64,000 bases of DNA from Yersinia aleksiciae (GCF_001047675.1 NZ_CP011975.1:3884073-3948072), one strand, 5' to 3'. Positions 30,545 to 40,534 are shown, numbered from the stretch's first letter. Notes: a model not told the origin generated them from the sequence alone. Numbers and translations are program-made.

Positions 30545-31945
30545 ATGAAGTATCAATTTCCACGTGATTTCTGGTGGGGCAGCGCCAGTTCCGCCCCGCA
30601 AACTGAAGGTGAGAGCCTCAGTGGTGGCAAAAGTGCAACTGTCTGGGACACTTGGTTTGCAAAGCAGCCTGGGCGCTTCCATCAGCAAATTGGACCGCAG
30701 CAGACGTCGACGTTTTACCAGCATTGGCAGCAAGATATCGCACTACTGAAACAGTTAAATCACAATAGCTTCCGGACCTCAATTTCCTGGGCGCGTCTGA
30801 TACCAACGGGACGGGGTGAAGTCAACCCAGAGGCAGTAGATTTCTACAATGGCGTCATTGACGAATTACTGGCGCAGGGGATAACCCCCTTTATCAATCT
30901 GTTCCACTTTGATATGCCGACGGTGATGCAAGAACTGGGCGGCTGGGAAAGCCGCTATGTTGTTGAGTCCTATGCAGAGTATGCTGACACCTGCTTCCGC
31001 CTATTTGGCGATCGGGTGCAACACTGGTTTACCTTCAATGAGCCTATCGTGCCGGTTGAAGGCGGCTATCTGTATGATTTTCATTACCCCAATGTGGTGG
31101 ATTTCAAGCGCGCAGCAACCGTGGCCTATCACACTGTATTGGCCCATGCTTTGGCGGTAAAAAAATACCGTCAGCGCGAATTAGGTGGCGAAATCGGCAT
31201 TATTTTAAATCTGACGCCATCCTATCCTCGCTCCGAGAACCCGGCGGATGTTAACGCGGCTAACATTGCAGATTTACTGTTTAACCGCAGTTTCCTCGAC
31301 CCGGTATTACGTGGCGAATATCCGGCAGAACTTGTCGCCTTATTGAAAGATTACGATCAATTACCGGATTGTCAGCCCGGCGACAGTGCGTTAATTGTTG
31401 AGGGGAAAGTTGATCTGCTCGGCATTAATTATTACCAGCCGCGTAGAATAAAATGCCGTGATAGCCGGGTTAATCCTGATGCGCCATTTATGCCGGAGTG
31501 GCTGTTTGATTATTATCAAATGCCAGGTTGCAAAATGAATCCGCATCGAGGTTGGGAGATTTATGAGCCCGGTATTTACGATATTCTGACTAATTTACGT
31601 GAAAATTACGATAATCCACGCTGCTTTATTTCAGAAAATGGCATGGGCGTTGAAAACGAACAGCGCTTTAGCCAGAACGGACAGATCAATGATGGCTACC
31701 GTATTGAGTTTGTCTCTGAACATTTAAAATGGGTTCACCGCGCATTAGCTGAAGGGAGCCACTGCTTGGGTTATCATATGTGGACGTTTATTGATAATTG
31801 GTCATGGTGCAATGCTTACAAAAATCGCTATGGTTTCGTGCAGTTAGATTTGAAAACACAACAACGTATTGTGAAGAAAAGTGGTGAATGGTTCGCGGCA
31901 ACAGCTAACAACCAAGGCTTTGATGAGGTAGAGAAAAATGATTGA
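30545..31945 (+). CDS. GH1 6-phospho-beta-glucosidase
   Basis: Hydrolyses the 6-phospho-beta-glucoside made by the PTS to glucose-6-phosphate and aglycone or glucose. 466 residues, full length. N-terminal FPRDFWWGSASSAPQTEG signature of GH1, acid/base Glu in HWFTFNEPIVPV, nucleophile Glu in CFISENGMGVEN, and WTFIDNWSWCNAYKNRYGF near the C-terminus. The ATG at 30545 has GGAGAG. Its stop region overlaps the IIA gene by 8 bp. Confidence 0.95.
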   Translation: MKYQFPRDFWWGSASSAPQTEGESLSGGKSATVWDTWFAKQPGRFHQQIGPQQTSTFYQHWQQDIALLKQLNHNSFRTSISWARLIPTGRGEVNPEAVDFYNGVIDELLAQGITPFINLFHFDMPTVMQELGGWESRYVVESYAEYADTCFRLFGDRVQHWFTFNEPIVPVEGGYLYDFHYPNVVDFKRAATVAYHTVLAHALAVKKYRQRELGGEIGIILNLTPSYPRSENPADVNAANIADLLFNRSFLDPVLRGEYPAELVALLKDYDQLPDCQPGDSALIVEGKVDLLGINYYQPRRIKCRDSRVNPDAPFMPEWLFDYYQMPGCKMNPHRGWEIYEPGIYDILTNLRENYDNPRCFISENGMGVENEQRFSQNGQINDGYRIEFVSEHLKWVHRALAEGSHCLGYHMWTFIDNWSWCNAYKNRYGFVQLDLKTQQRIVKKSGEWFAATANNQGFDEVEKND

Positions 31946-32243
31946 TCTTGAAGAAGCCGTCATGGAGATCATCGTCAATGCCGGTCAAGCCAGAAGCTTG
32001 TGCTTTGAAGCCTTGCGTGCTGCGCGTGAAGGGGATTTCACGCAAGCCCATGCACTGTTAGCGGAGTCTGACGGGTTCACAAAAGCGGCGCATCGTATGC
32101 AGACCAAACTAATTGAACAAGATGCAGGTGAAGCTAAAACGCCGATGACGCTAATTATGGTCCATGCTCAGGATCACTTAATGACATCGCTATTAGCGCG
32201 TGAATTAACCAATGAATTAGTATTACTGTATCAGCGAGTGTAA
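31938..32243 (+). CDS. PTS cellobiose/beta-glucoside enzyme IIA
   Basis: Lactose/cellobiose-family IIA, 101 residues, a three-helix trimer-forming phosphocarrier. Phosphorylated H76 in MVHAQDHLMTS; conserved Asp follows four residues later. Overlap with the glucosidase gene indicates translational coupling. Completes a IIB-IIC-hydrolase-IIA order. Confidence 0.93.
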   Translation: MIDLEEAVMEIIVNAGQARSLCFEALRAAREGDFTQAHALLAESDGFTKAAHRMQTKLIEQDAGEAKTPMTLIMVHAQDHLMTSLLARELTNELVLLYQRV

Positions 32244-32467
32244 TTAACTTCTCGCCGTCAAATATCATCCGATAATATAAATATATATTAACTTTCTCGC
32301 AGAGGTCAAATATGAATATTTAACCATGGCATGTTATTTGCCAATTAATGCTTCTGGGTATAACAATAAATAAATTATTAACTCTTTGAAAACGAGTGGG
32401 CAGAGTGTCGCCCACACATTATGAAAGTGTTTTTTACTTCACATTATCCTAAATAGAGATGGTCAAT

Positions 32468-33661
32468 ATGAATAAGTTTATACTGGTTGGACTTACCAGT
32501 CTTTTATCATTGCCTGCGTTAGCTGAAGTGACTTGGGAAACTCCTCAAGGGAATCTTAAATTATATGGTGATGTTGAAATCAATATGGACGCAGCCAGTA
32601 AGAGCGGACAACTCACCTCACTACGTACCAGTGCAAATAAAGACTGGAAAGCAGGTAGCAGGGAACAATGGGATATTAATGGACGAATTCTTATTGGTTT
32701 GGATGGTTATCGCCGCCTGAATAATGGCAACTTTGCGGGCTTTACGGTGCAACCATTAGCCGACGTTGGCGGCAGCATGAACCTTGATGATGCGGCATTC
32801 TTCTTTGGTCATGAGAAAGACTGGAAAGTTAAAGTCGGCCGCTTTGAAGCTTACGATATGTTCCCACTGAATCAGGATACTTTTGTCCAGCACTCAGGGA
32901 ACACCGCGAATGACTTATATAGCGACGGCTATGGCTATATCTATATGATGAAAGAGGGGCGTGGGCGCAGCAATAATGGCGGTAACTTCTTGGTGAGCAA
33001 ATATCTGGGTAACTGGTATTTTGAAGTTAACACCATACTAAAAGATGGCACTTCACTGTTTGCCAATAATACATACCATGGCAACACGCTGGAAAACGAA
33101 AAAAACGTTGCTTATGTTCGCCCGGTCATTTCGTGGAAACAAGACAGCCTCTCTGCCGCCATCGCGATGGAAAGTAATGTTATCAGCAATGCCTATGGCT
33201 ATCGTGATGACCAGGGAGAGTGGCAGGATCAGTCTAAACGTAATGGTTATGGTGCCACCTTCACCTTTAATAATCAGGATAAAGACCCCGAGAATGGTAT
33301 TGTCGCCAACTTGAGTTCAGCTTATATGGATGCAACCAATGAGAAGAACTTCAGTGCTGGCGCCAATATCTTATGGCGAAACTTTGAAATTGGCTATATT
33401 TACGCGCACAACGATATCGAATACTTCAACAGTGCGAATGCTGGTGTGATAACTTCCGGTATATTAACCTCGCCAGATAAATATGATGTTCACACAATTC
33501 ATACCTCTTATAAAATTGCCAATATTATGGATATGAATAATTTTAACTTATACCTTGGTGCCTACTGGTCTAAATTGGAAGTTGCTGAAAATAATAAAGT
33601 GGTGAATGGCGAAAACGATGATCGTTATGGTGTTCGTGCCAGATTCAAGTATTTCTTCTGA
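32468..33661 (+). CDS. carbohydrate outer-membrane porin (RafY-like glycoporin)
   Basis: 397 residues from the ATG at 32468, chosen because AGAGATGG lies 9 bp ahead; the ATG at 32459 adds three residues and has no room for a ribosome binding site. Signal peptide MNKFILVGLTSLLSLPALA, then repeated amphipathic strands and terminal RARFKYFF with Phe last. An early GNLKLYGDVEINMDA and a run of aromatic girdles support a 16- to 18-strand sugar porin; I place it near RafY-type glycoporins with moderate certainty. It lies 224 bp after IIA, probably the outer-membrane entry for the same sugar. Confidence 0.78.
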   Translation: MNKFILVGLTSLLSLPALAEVTWETPQGNLKLYGDVEINMDAASKSGQLTSLRTSANKDWKAGSREQWDINGRILIGLDGYRRLNNGNFAGFTVQPLADVGGSMNLDDAAFFFGHEKDWKVKVGRFEAYDMFPLNQDTFVQHSGNTANDLYSDGYGYIYMMKEGRGRSNNGGNFLVSKYLGNWYFEVNTILKDGTSLFANNTYHGNTLENEKNVAYVRPVISWKQDSLSAAIAMESNVISNAYGYRDDQGEWQDQSKRNGYGATFTFNNQDKDPENGIVANLSSAYMDATNEKNFSAGANILWRNFEIGYIYAHNDIEYFNSANAGVITSGILTSPDKYDVHTIHTSYKIANIMDMNNFNLYLGAYWSKLEVAENNKVVNGENDDRYGVRARFKYFF

Positions 33662-33735
33662 TTTAATATCAGTTATTGGATAATGAATATTATCAGTTAA
33701 CTATTTTACTCAGATTATGTTTTTACTGAAATAAG

Positions 33736-33788
33736 CGCCTGTCTGCGGATTTAGGTCACCTTCACCTGTGGTATTTCCGCAGCAGGCG
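33736..33788 (+). terminator. porin/PTS operon terminator
   Basis: Long imperfect stem CGCCTG-t-CTGCGGA ... TTCCGCAG-CAGGCG with an inner AGGT/ACCT, followed by AATTTGTTTTCT. It lies 75 bp past the porin stop. Confidence 0.6.
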
Positions 33789-33848
33789 AATTTGTTTTCT
33801 GCCCATCAATCCCCTCTAAACCGCCTGAGATAGACCACGAAGCTCGCA

Positions 33849-33866
33849 TGGAAAACGGTTTTTCCA
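33849..33866. promoter_or_regulatory. operator-like palindrome downstream of the porin
   Basis: TGGAAAACGGTTTTTCCA has TGGAAAA/TTTTCCA arms and resembles the operator at 28791-28806. It lies between the porin terminator and fetM. Confidence 0.35.
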
Positions 33867-33967
33867 AGCAAATAATTGCGGGGCGCTACGCATTTCTAAA
33901 CAAAACTTCAAGAGACTAAATATTTTTTGATACGGATCAAGACACATTTCCTTTGTTTAGTGTTAAT

Positions 33968-33986
33968 GTTAATAAATCTCATTATC
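33968..33986. promoter_or_regulatory. Fur-box-like site of the fet operon
   Basis: GTTAATAAATCTCATTATC matches the 19 bp Fur consensus at 13 positions by eye and ends 22 bp before the fetM ATG. Confidence 0.55.
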
Positions 33987-34008
33987 AACTTCATGTGCGT
34001 TACTCATT

Positions 34009-35943
34009 ATGCGAATTTGGCACAAAATTATTCTGCTTTGCTTCTGCTGGTGGCTTTCTGGTTCATTAGCGTGGGCCGCGGTGGATTACCAGCAACTGGT
34101 CAATGATATCCAATCCCGCCTTGATAAAACGTCTCAACTCTATCAACAACAGAACAATGATGAAGCCCGCACCACGGTGCAGATGGCGTATTTTGAAGTA
34201 TTTGAAAACCTGGAAGGGCCGATTCGCATCAATATCTCTGCCCAAAAGAGTTATCAGATGGAAGCTGCTTTTGGTGAAATCCGCCGCATGATTGGCGAAG
34301 GGAAACCGCAAGCTGAAGTTGATAATAAAATCAACTGGCTTAAAAGTGAATTAGCCGGGGTGCTACCCGTTCTGACCGATGGTCATAAGCTCACTGCCGA
34401 ACAACAACATGCTGCCTATGAAAACAGTGATATTGCCGTGTACTGGCAGCAGAGTTTCAAGATTATTGATGATTTACTGGCGCAGGCTATCAGTGAGTAT
34501 CAGGCAGGCAATTTCGCTGCCGCCAGCCAAAGTGTGCAACAGGCACACTATCAAGGCTTTAAGAACTCTGAGATGGAGATGTCAGTGCGGGGAAATCGTT
34601 CTGCACAAGACGCCGCTGTAATTAACCAACAATTCACCGCATTAATCGATTTAACCAGCAAGCCCGACCAAATCACAGAAGTCGCTTATCGCGTCACGGG
34701 TTTGCTGCAAACCATTGAAGACATACTGCCCGGGTTACCCACAACCCGTGAGCAGCAACAAGTCACCGCAGATCAACCCAATGCAGGGCAATCCTCTGCG
34801 GCGGGAGCCAGTGCTGATGGGCAAACTAATGCTGATTGGGCTGCAGTCTCCGACAAAATAAATCAGGCCATTACAGCGGCCATCGGCCAGTACCAAAAGG
34901 GGCAGACCGCACCTGCCATGCTGGCGGTACAAGACACCTATTTTGATTTGTTCGAAGCCAGTGGCATGGAGAACAAAGTGGGTTCACGTGATGCGGCGTT
35001 TAAATCAACGCTAGAAGGCCATTTCACCCGCTTGGTTAGCTTGATGAAAGCGGGGCAACCGGTTGAACAACTGCAAGCTGAAGCGGTGGCCTTGCAGCAC
35101 GATCTGTCCAGCGCGGTCGTCATGTTAGGTGGCGGGGATGAAACCGACTGGAGCCTGTTTATCTACAGTCTGCTGATCATTGTCCGCGAAGGTCTGGAAG
35201 CCTTGCTGATTGTGGCGGCCATCGTCGCTTATCTGGTGAAAAACAACCATCAGGACAAACTGCCGCTGATTCGCCAATCGGTCGTGGTGGCATTAATTGC
35301 CAGTGTGCTCACCGCCTTTGTCTTCCAGTGGCTCTTTGCCAATTCAGGGCAAAGTCGCGAATTACTGGAAGGCTTCACCATGATAATTGCTGTGGTGATG
35401 CTGTTCTCCATGAGCTATTGGCTGTTATCAAAAACAGAAGCACGCCAGTGGAAAGCCTATCTCGAAGGGAAGTTCTCCAAATCACTCAGTAGCGGCTCGA
35501 TGATAGGGCTATGGCTGACCAGCTTCTTGGCGGTATACCGTGAAGGGGCCGAGACCGTGCTGTTCTATCTGGCTTTGATGGGCGATGCCAGTACCACCAG
35601 TGGCCACTTATCGATTCTGGCGGGCTTTGGCGTCGGTTGTATTTTCTTGCTGGTGGCTTATCTGGTCATGCGCTTTACCGTGGTCAAATTGCCACTTAAG
35701 CCGTTCTTTATGTTTACCGGTAGCTTTATGTACCTGATGGCGTTTGTGTTCGCCGGTAAGAGTGTCCTTGAGCTGATTGAGGGCAAACTGTTTGAGCCGA
35801 CCCTGTTACCGGGCGTACCTGAAATTAGTTGGTTGGGAATCTATCCATACCTGGAAACGTTGATTCCTCAAGGGATATTACTGATTGCTGCACTGGTTGC
35901 CCTGTGGGTAATGCAACGGCGCGGTCGTGCTATCCCAGCATAA
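34009..35943 (+). CDS. fetM: FTR1-family iron permease FetM with periplasmic repeats
   Basis: Iron permease working with P19/FetP, 644 residues. Signal peptide 1-23 (SLAWAA). The periplasmic part holds three related helical repeats (about 52-122, 168-242, 301-373), each opening with an aromatic motif (YFEVFENLE, HYQGFKNSE, YFDLFEASG). The membrane part from about 382 has seven segments with the two iron-binding REXXE motifs, R393-EGLE397 and R511-EGAE515. Start ATG without a good ribosome binding site. First gene of an eight-gene iron operon. Confidence 0.92.
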   Translation: MRIWHKIILLCFCWWLSGSLAWAAVDYQQLVNDIQSRLDKTSQLYQQQNNDEARTTVQMAYFEVFENLEGPIRINISAQKSYQMEAAFGEIRRMIGEGKPQAEVDNKINWLKSELAGVLPVLTDGHKLTAEQQHAAYENSDIAVYWQQSFKIIDDLLAQAISEYQAGNFAAASQSVQQAHYQGFKNSEMEMSVRGNRSAQDAAVINQQFTALIDLTSKPDQITEVAYRVTGLLQTIEDILPGLPTTREQQQVTADQPNAGQSSAAGASADGQTNADWAAVSDKINQAITAAIGQYQKGQTAPAMLAVQDTYFDLFEASGMENKVGSRDAAFKSTLEGHFTRLVSLMKAGQPVEQLQAEAVALQHDLSSAVVMLGGGDETDWSLFIYSLLIIVREGLEALLIVAAIVAYLVKNNHQDKLPLIRQSVVVALIASVLTAFVFQWLFANSGQSRELLEGFTMIIAVVMLFSMSYWLLSKTEARQWKAYLEGKFSKSLSSGSMIGLWLTSFLAVYREGAETVLFYLALMGDASTTSGHLSILAGFGVGCIFLLVAYLVMRFTVVKLPLKPFFMFTGSFMYLMAFVFAGKSVLELIEGKLFEPTLLPGVPEISWLGIYPYLETLIPQGILLIAALVALWVMQRRGRAIPA

Positions 35944-36011
35944 TGGTCCGGCATGATGCCGGTGTGAATTACGACAATGTACTTATCATTTGATACCAGA
36001 GGGTGTGCTAC

Positions 36012-36539
36012 ATGACCATGAAGAAAACGATTATTGCCAGCAGTATCATCGCCAGCATTTTTGCAGCACCTGCTGCTTTTGCCTTTAAAGAGTACCCAGC
36101 CGGCGAACCTATCAAAATTAATGATATGGAAATTGCTGCGGTCTACTTGCAGCCGATTGATATGGAACCTCGCGGTATGGGCTTACCAGCAGCGAAGGCC
36201 GACATCCATCTGGAAGCTGATATCCATGCAACTGAAGGCAATAAAAATGGTTTCGGTGCTGGTGAATGGATGCCATACCTGACCATCGCTTACACTCTGG
36301 TGAATACCGATACTGGCGCTAAACAAGAAGGCACCTTTATGCCAATGGTTGCCAGCGATGGCCCACACTACGGCGCTAACATCAAAATGATGGGCGTGGG
36401 TAACTATAAAGTGACTTATCACATTAGTGAGCCATCCAAAGCAGGTTTGCATCGCCATACCGACAGTGAAACAGGTGTTGGTCGTTGGTGGAAGCCGTTT
36501 GATGTGAGCTACGACTTTAAATATACCGGCTTGAATTGA
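36012..36539 (+). CDS. fetP: periplasmic iron-binding protein P19/FetP
   Basis: Cupredoxin-like periplasmic protein (Tpd/P19 family) that binds Cu and Fe and feeds iron to FetM. 175 residues from the ATG at 36012 with AGAGGG upstream; a second ATG lies at 36018. Signal peptide to AAFAFKEY. Metal ligands expected from the family: Glu in EYPAGEPI, Met in the IDMEPRGMGLP loop, His in ADIHLEADIHATEG and in GLHRHTD. Lies 68 bp after fetM, the same pairing as in E. coli F11 and Campylobacter. Confidence 0.93.
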   Translation: MTMKKTIIASSIIASIFAAPAAFAFKEYPAGEPIKINDMEIAAVYLQPIDMEPRGMGLPAAKADIHLEADIHATEGNKNGFGAGEWMPYLTIAYTLVNTDTGAKQEGTFMPMVASDGPHYGANIKMMGVGNYKVTYHISEPSKAGLHRHTDSETGVGRWWKPFDVSYDFKYTGLN

Positions 36540-36685
36540 TAGTAATAGCCGCGATGACTGATGCAGTGATCGCGGTTTTTTTATTGATGTTGAAGGGTCA
36601 GACAATTGTTGTTATCAGCGCTATATAAGTGCTGATCAGTGATAACTGGCAGGTGTTGTGATCTCCTTGCCCAAGGTGTGTGCTA

Positions 36686-38089
36686 ATGAGTTATTTTTTT
36701 GTTTCCGTACTACAAGCCTTTTTACCGGTAGCCCTGTTGCTGGGGTTAAGTTGGGCTAATCGGCCTGCCCCCGCATTGAATCGGGTGGTATGGATAACAA
36801 TACTTATGGTTATAGTCGGGATATGGACCGGCACTCATTACCCTAAATCGCAGCAATTGCAGTTAGCGTTGGCGGGGATTCAACTTCTCGCACTGTTGTT
36901 ATTCGTATTAAGCCAATTCACTCCCCGCCGTTCATTAGGTTATCTCTGGCAGGTTCTGCTGGTATTCGGTGCTGCATTTAATTGGGGTAATAACCCAAAT
37001 TTGGGTGCGTTTACCAACACTCATGTCATCAACACCGACTTGCTTCTCAATCTGGCGGCGATTATCGTCGCATTCGCTTGGGTCATTTTCTGTGCGGTTT
37101 TATTGCTAATGATGATTCGGCAATTGCCGCGTTGTCGCTGGCCGCTATTGGTACTATTAACACTGCTACTCATTTTGCCGTTGAGTGGCGATGCGATCCT
37201 GTTATTGATGAAGTTACAGGTCTTGCCGTTAACCAAATCACTGCTCAGTTATGTTGCTTTGGTGACTAACGGACACGCTTGGCTCAGTTATATTTGTGCG
37301 CTGCTACTGGCATTGACGACACTCTGTTATCTGATGCCACTGCGCCATGCTCGTCAAGTGGTCAGTGAAAATTCAGAGCCGATTGCTCACCGTAAAGCCT
37401 TGGCCGATTACCGTAACGTACGCAGAATTTTTGTGTTTGCTTTCTTGGCATGGATAGTGGTGACGGCCGCTCAACTTTATTGGGACAAAGTGGCGTCTCA
37501 ACCCCCGCAACTCTCAGAGGCCTTACCCGTTACGCTAGCCGCTGATGGTTTGGTCCATATTCCGGTAGAACAGGTGCGGGACGGTAAGTTGCACCGTTTT
37601 GTTTGGGTCGCTGATGATGGTAAAGCGGTGCGCTTCTTTATTATTAACCGCTATCCCGATCGTTTACGTCTTAGCGTGGTCTTTGATGCCTGCCTGCTAT
37701 GTGGCGACCAAGGCTATGTGATGGAGGGTAATCAAGTCATTTGTGTTGCCTGCGCGGTGCATATTTTCATTCCGTCGATCGGTAAAGCAGGGGGGTGCAA
37801 CCCGATCCCGCTGGAAGACTGGAAAAGTGATGATAAAGAGCTGGTTATCCCCAAAGCCTCACTAGCGGCGGGTGTTAATTACTTCACGACTGTCGTGACA
37901 TTAGATGTCATTGATCCGGTTGATAAAACGCACCTGACTAACCAAAAAGCTGAATTTAAGTATAACTATGGCGATAAGACCTACTTCTTTTCATCCGAGG
38001 CGAATTACAACCGTTTCCGTGATCATCCAGAGCAATTTGTTACGCCGGCTATCAGCAGCGAAGACAGTGACACGCAGGAGAATCCATAA
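36686..38089 (+). CDS. DUF2318 Fe-S-type membrane protein of the fet locus
   Basis: 467 residues from the ATG at 36686 (AAGGTG upstream). N-terminal half has about 8 membrane segments (residues 5-265). The C-terminal extracytoplasmic part carries the DUF2318 cysteine pattern DACLLCGDQGY ... ICVACAVHIFIPSIGKAGGCNP, i.e. CxxC, CxxC and a further Cys/His, suited to bind iron, copper or a cluster. A YHS-like tail follows (YNYGDKTYFFSSEAN). Corresponds to Cj1660 of the Campylobacter p19 locus, here joined to a membrane domain. Probably a redox or metal relay beside FetMP; mechanism unknown. Confidence 0.82.
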   Translation: MSYFFVSVLQAFLPVALLLGLSWANRPAPALNRVVWITILMVIVGIWTGTHYPKSQQLQLALAGIQLLALLLFVLSQFTPRRSLGYLWQVLLVFGAAFNWGNNPNLGAFTNTHVINTDLLLNLAAIIVAFAWVIFCAVLLLMMIRQLPRCRWPLLVLLTLLLILPLSGDAILLLMKLQVLPLTKSLLSYVALVTNGHAWLSYICALLLALTTLCYLMPLRHARQVVSENSEPIAHRKALADYRNVRRIFVFAFLAWIVVTAAQLYWDKVASQPPQLSEALPVTLAADGLVHIPVEQVRDGKLHRFVWVADDGKAVRFFIINRYPDRLRLSVVFDACLLCGDQGYVMEGNQVICVACAVHIFIPSIGKAGGCNPIPLEDWKSDDKELVIPKASLAAGVNYFTTVVTLDVIDPVDKTHLTNQKAEFKYNYGDKTYFFSSEANYNRFRDHPEQFVTPAISSEDSDTQENP

Positions 38090-38091
38090 TT

Positions 38092-39384
38092 ATGTTGTGG
38101 CGCATGCTCAAGCAGTCTTGGTTCAGGAATGTTCGACGTAAGTCGCTGGCTGTATTTACGGTATTCCTTGCCGCAGGACTCATCTCTTCGCTGTTGGCAG
38201 TGTCGATAGATATTGGCGATAAAATGTCCCGAGAGTTGAAATCTTATGGGGCCAATATTCTGATTGAACCTGCTGGTCAAGTTGCGTTGCCCTCGCTGTT
38301 CGGTGAGCAGAGTAATCCACTGAGTGGACAGGATTTTCTAGATCAGGCTGAGTTACCCAATATTAAAGACATTTTTTGGCGTAACAATATTGTTGGTTTT
38401 GCCCCATTACTCAGTGGAGAGACTGAAGTCAACGGACAAACCATCCCGCTACTGGGCACCTACTTTAATCAGCCCGTTGATGTGCCTGACGAAGAGGATT
38501 ATCACACCGGTCAGCAAATTATCAGCCCATATTGGCAGGTCAATGGCGACTGGCCGCAAGAGCCAATCAAGGCCGAATCTCAGCAAGTTCAGGCCCTGCT
38601 AGGTAAGCAACTGGCGCAACAAACCGGCTGGAAAATAGGCGATGAGTTGCATCTTAAGGGGGTTTCTGGCCCGGTGACGGTAAAGATAAGCGGCGTGTTG
38701 AGCAGTGGTGGTGAAGAAGAGAGCCGCCTGGTATTACCGCTGGCGGCAGTGCAATCGTTACTGGGGCTACCGGGGAAAATTCAAGCAGTACGGGTATCCG
38801 CCCTGACCGTACCAGAAAATGAATTGTCACGTAAAGCGCGTGAAAATCTTGAGGCCCTCAACGCTGAAGAGTATGACCTGTGGTATTGCACCGCCTATGT
38901 TTCTTCAATTGCCCACCAATTAGAAGAGGCTATATCTGGATCAGTGGTACGGCCCATATGGCAGGTCGCGGCATCGGAAGGCGTAGTGATTGAAAAAATA
39001 CAACTGCTGCTGGCCGTTGTCACTATGGCTGCATTAATTGCCGCTGCCATGGGGATAGCATCACTGATGACCAGCACCATTATGGAACGGGCAAAAGAGA
39101 TCGGTTTGATGAAAGCATTGGGAGCGCGTCAGTGGCAAATTCTAATGTTGTTCTATCTTGAAGCTGCCATCAGTGGCTTGATTGGTGGTTTAGCGGGCTG
39201 TCTGGCGGGGTGGGGGTTGGCAAAAACCATCGGCTTGATGCTGTTTGGTGCGCCATTGAGCTTCGCCTGGATGGTGGTGCCTTGTGTGTTGGTGATTTCG
39301 ATTTTGATTGCAGTCATTGGCACGTGGTTCCCTGCGCGGCGTATCGCCAGCCTGTATCCGGTGGAGGTGCTCTATGGCCGTTAA
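38092..39384 (+). CDS. ABC transporter permease, FtsX/MacB-like (first)
   Basis: 430 residues: one N-terminal segment (about 20-40), an extracytoplasmic MacB-PCD-like domain (45-290) and three C-terminal segments with the FtsX signature MERAKEIGLMKALGARQWQI. Starts 2 bp after the DUF2318 gene (GGAG upstream). With the next permease and the ATPase it makes a heterodimeric type VII-like ABC unit, a class known for mechanotransmission and export across the periplasm, not import. In Campylobacter the equivalent is Cj1661. Confidence 0.85.
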   Translation: MLWRMLKQSWFRNVRRKSLAVFTVFLAAGLISSLLAVSIDIGDKMSRELKSYGANILIEPAGQVALPSLFGEQSNPLSGQDFLDQAELPNIKDIFWRNNIVGFAPLLSGETEVNGQTIPLLGTYFNQPVDVPDEEDYHTGQQIISPYWQVNGDWPQEPIKAESQQVQALLGKQLAQQTGWKIGDELHLKGVSGPVTVKISGVLSSGGEEESRLVLPLAAVQSLLGLPGKIQAVRVSALTVPENELSRKARENLEALNAEEYDLWYCTAYVSSIAHQLEEAISGSVVRPIWQVAASEGVVIEKIQLLLAVVTMAALIAAAMGIASLMTSTIMERAKEIGLMKALGARQWQILMLFYLEAAISGLIGGLAGCLAGWGLAKTIGLMLFGAPLSFAWMVVPCVLVISILIAVIGTWFPARRIASLYPVEVLYGR

Positions 39385-40531
39385 TCATCCGGCAGTGCAA
39401 CATAAAGGTAGCCATAGCATGTTTTGGCGGTTGGTATTCCGTGCCTTGCGCTTGCGTATGCAGCGGGTCAGTGTGGTCTTTGCAGCACTGACCGTCGGTG
39501 CCGCGATTGTCACGGCCATGTCGGCAGTGTATTTCGATATTAATGCCAAGATGAGTCAGGAATTACGTACTTTTGGCGCGAATTTCTATATCGGCCCTGG
39601 GCATGGCAGTTCATTTGAGCAAGAACGATTCCAGCCAATCATTGATGCCGCCCCAAAAGGGCTGATCAACGCCTCCAGCCCCTATATTTATGGCATGGCA
39701 CGTACTGAACTGGAAAAAGTGGTGTTGATGGGTGTGTGGTTTGAATCCCTGCAACAGCTGGTACCTTACTGGCAAGTCACTGGCAATTGGATTGGTGTCA
39801 GTTTCGATGATCGCAATGCGATGATAGGCGTCAAACTTGCAGATCGCCTACATGTCAAGGTGGGCGATACCCTTACCTTAGTGAGTGAAAGTACTCGGCA
39901 GCGTCTGCAAATCAAGGGTATTGTTGAGGCTGGCGATGCCACCGATAACATGCTGATCGTTAATCTGGAACTGGCACAGAAATGGCTCAATCAACCGGGG
40001 CACATTAGCAACGCACTGCTCAGCGTTAGTAATGATGTGGGTCAGGTCGAGACTTTTGCCAGCCATCTGCGTGAACAATATCCTGATCTAGAAATCCGGC
40101 CGATTCGAAAAGTATCCGCTTCGGAAGGACAGGTACTCGATAAAATAAAAGGGCTGATGGGGTTAGTGTCGGTGGTGATTCTTATTCTGTCCTCCCTATG
40201 TGTTAATACCACACTGATGGCGATCGTAGGTGAGCGCTCGAAAGAGTTCGCCTTACAAAAAGCACTGGGGGCCAGTGGTGGTGACATTATTCGCCAGATG
40301 CTGACCGAAACCCTGATTATCTCACTGGCTGCCGCAGTTTGTGGTGCTTTGCTGGGGTATGTACTGGCGCAAGTCTTGGGGCAAACCGTATTCAGTGCGT
40401 CGATAGCCTTACGTGCACCGGTATTACCGCTGACACTGGTATTGTCATTGTTAGTCGCCGCTGTTGCGGCAATTGTTCCCACCCGCCGGGCTATTCATAT
40501 TGAACCCGCTAAAGTCCTCAAAGGAGAGTAG
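39374..40531 (+). CDS. ABC transporter permease, FtsX/MacB-like (second)
   Basis: 385 residues from the ATG at 39374, with GGAGGTG upstream and an 11 bp overlap with the preceding gene; the longer frame to 39308 lies inside that gene and is rejected. Same fold: TM1 about 34-55, extracytoplasmic domain with the EQERFQPIIDAAPKG region, then three segments with GERSKEFALQKALGASGGDI. Partner of the first permease. Confidence 0.85.
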   Translation: MAVNHPAVQHKGSHSMFWRLVFRALRLRMQRVSVVFAALTVGAAIVTAMSAVYFDINAKMSQELRTFGANFYIGPGHGSSFEQERFQPIIDAAPKGLINASSPYIYGMARTELEKVVLMGVWFESLQQLVPYWQVTGNWIGVSFDDRNAMIGVKLADRLHVKVGDTLTLVSESTRQRLQIKGIVEAGDATDNMLIVNLELAQKWLNQPGHISNALLSVSNDVGQVETFASHLREQYPDLEIRPIRKVSASEGQVLDKIKGLMGLVSVVILILSSLCVNTTLMAIVGERSKEFALQKALGASGGDIIRQMLTETLIISLAAAVCGALLGYVLAQVLGQTVFSASIALRAPVLPLTLVLSLLVAAVAAIVPTRRAIHIEPAKVLKGE

Positions 40532-40534
40532 CAA

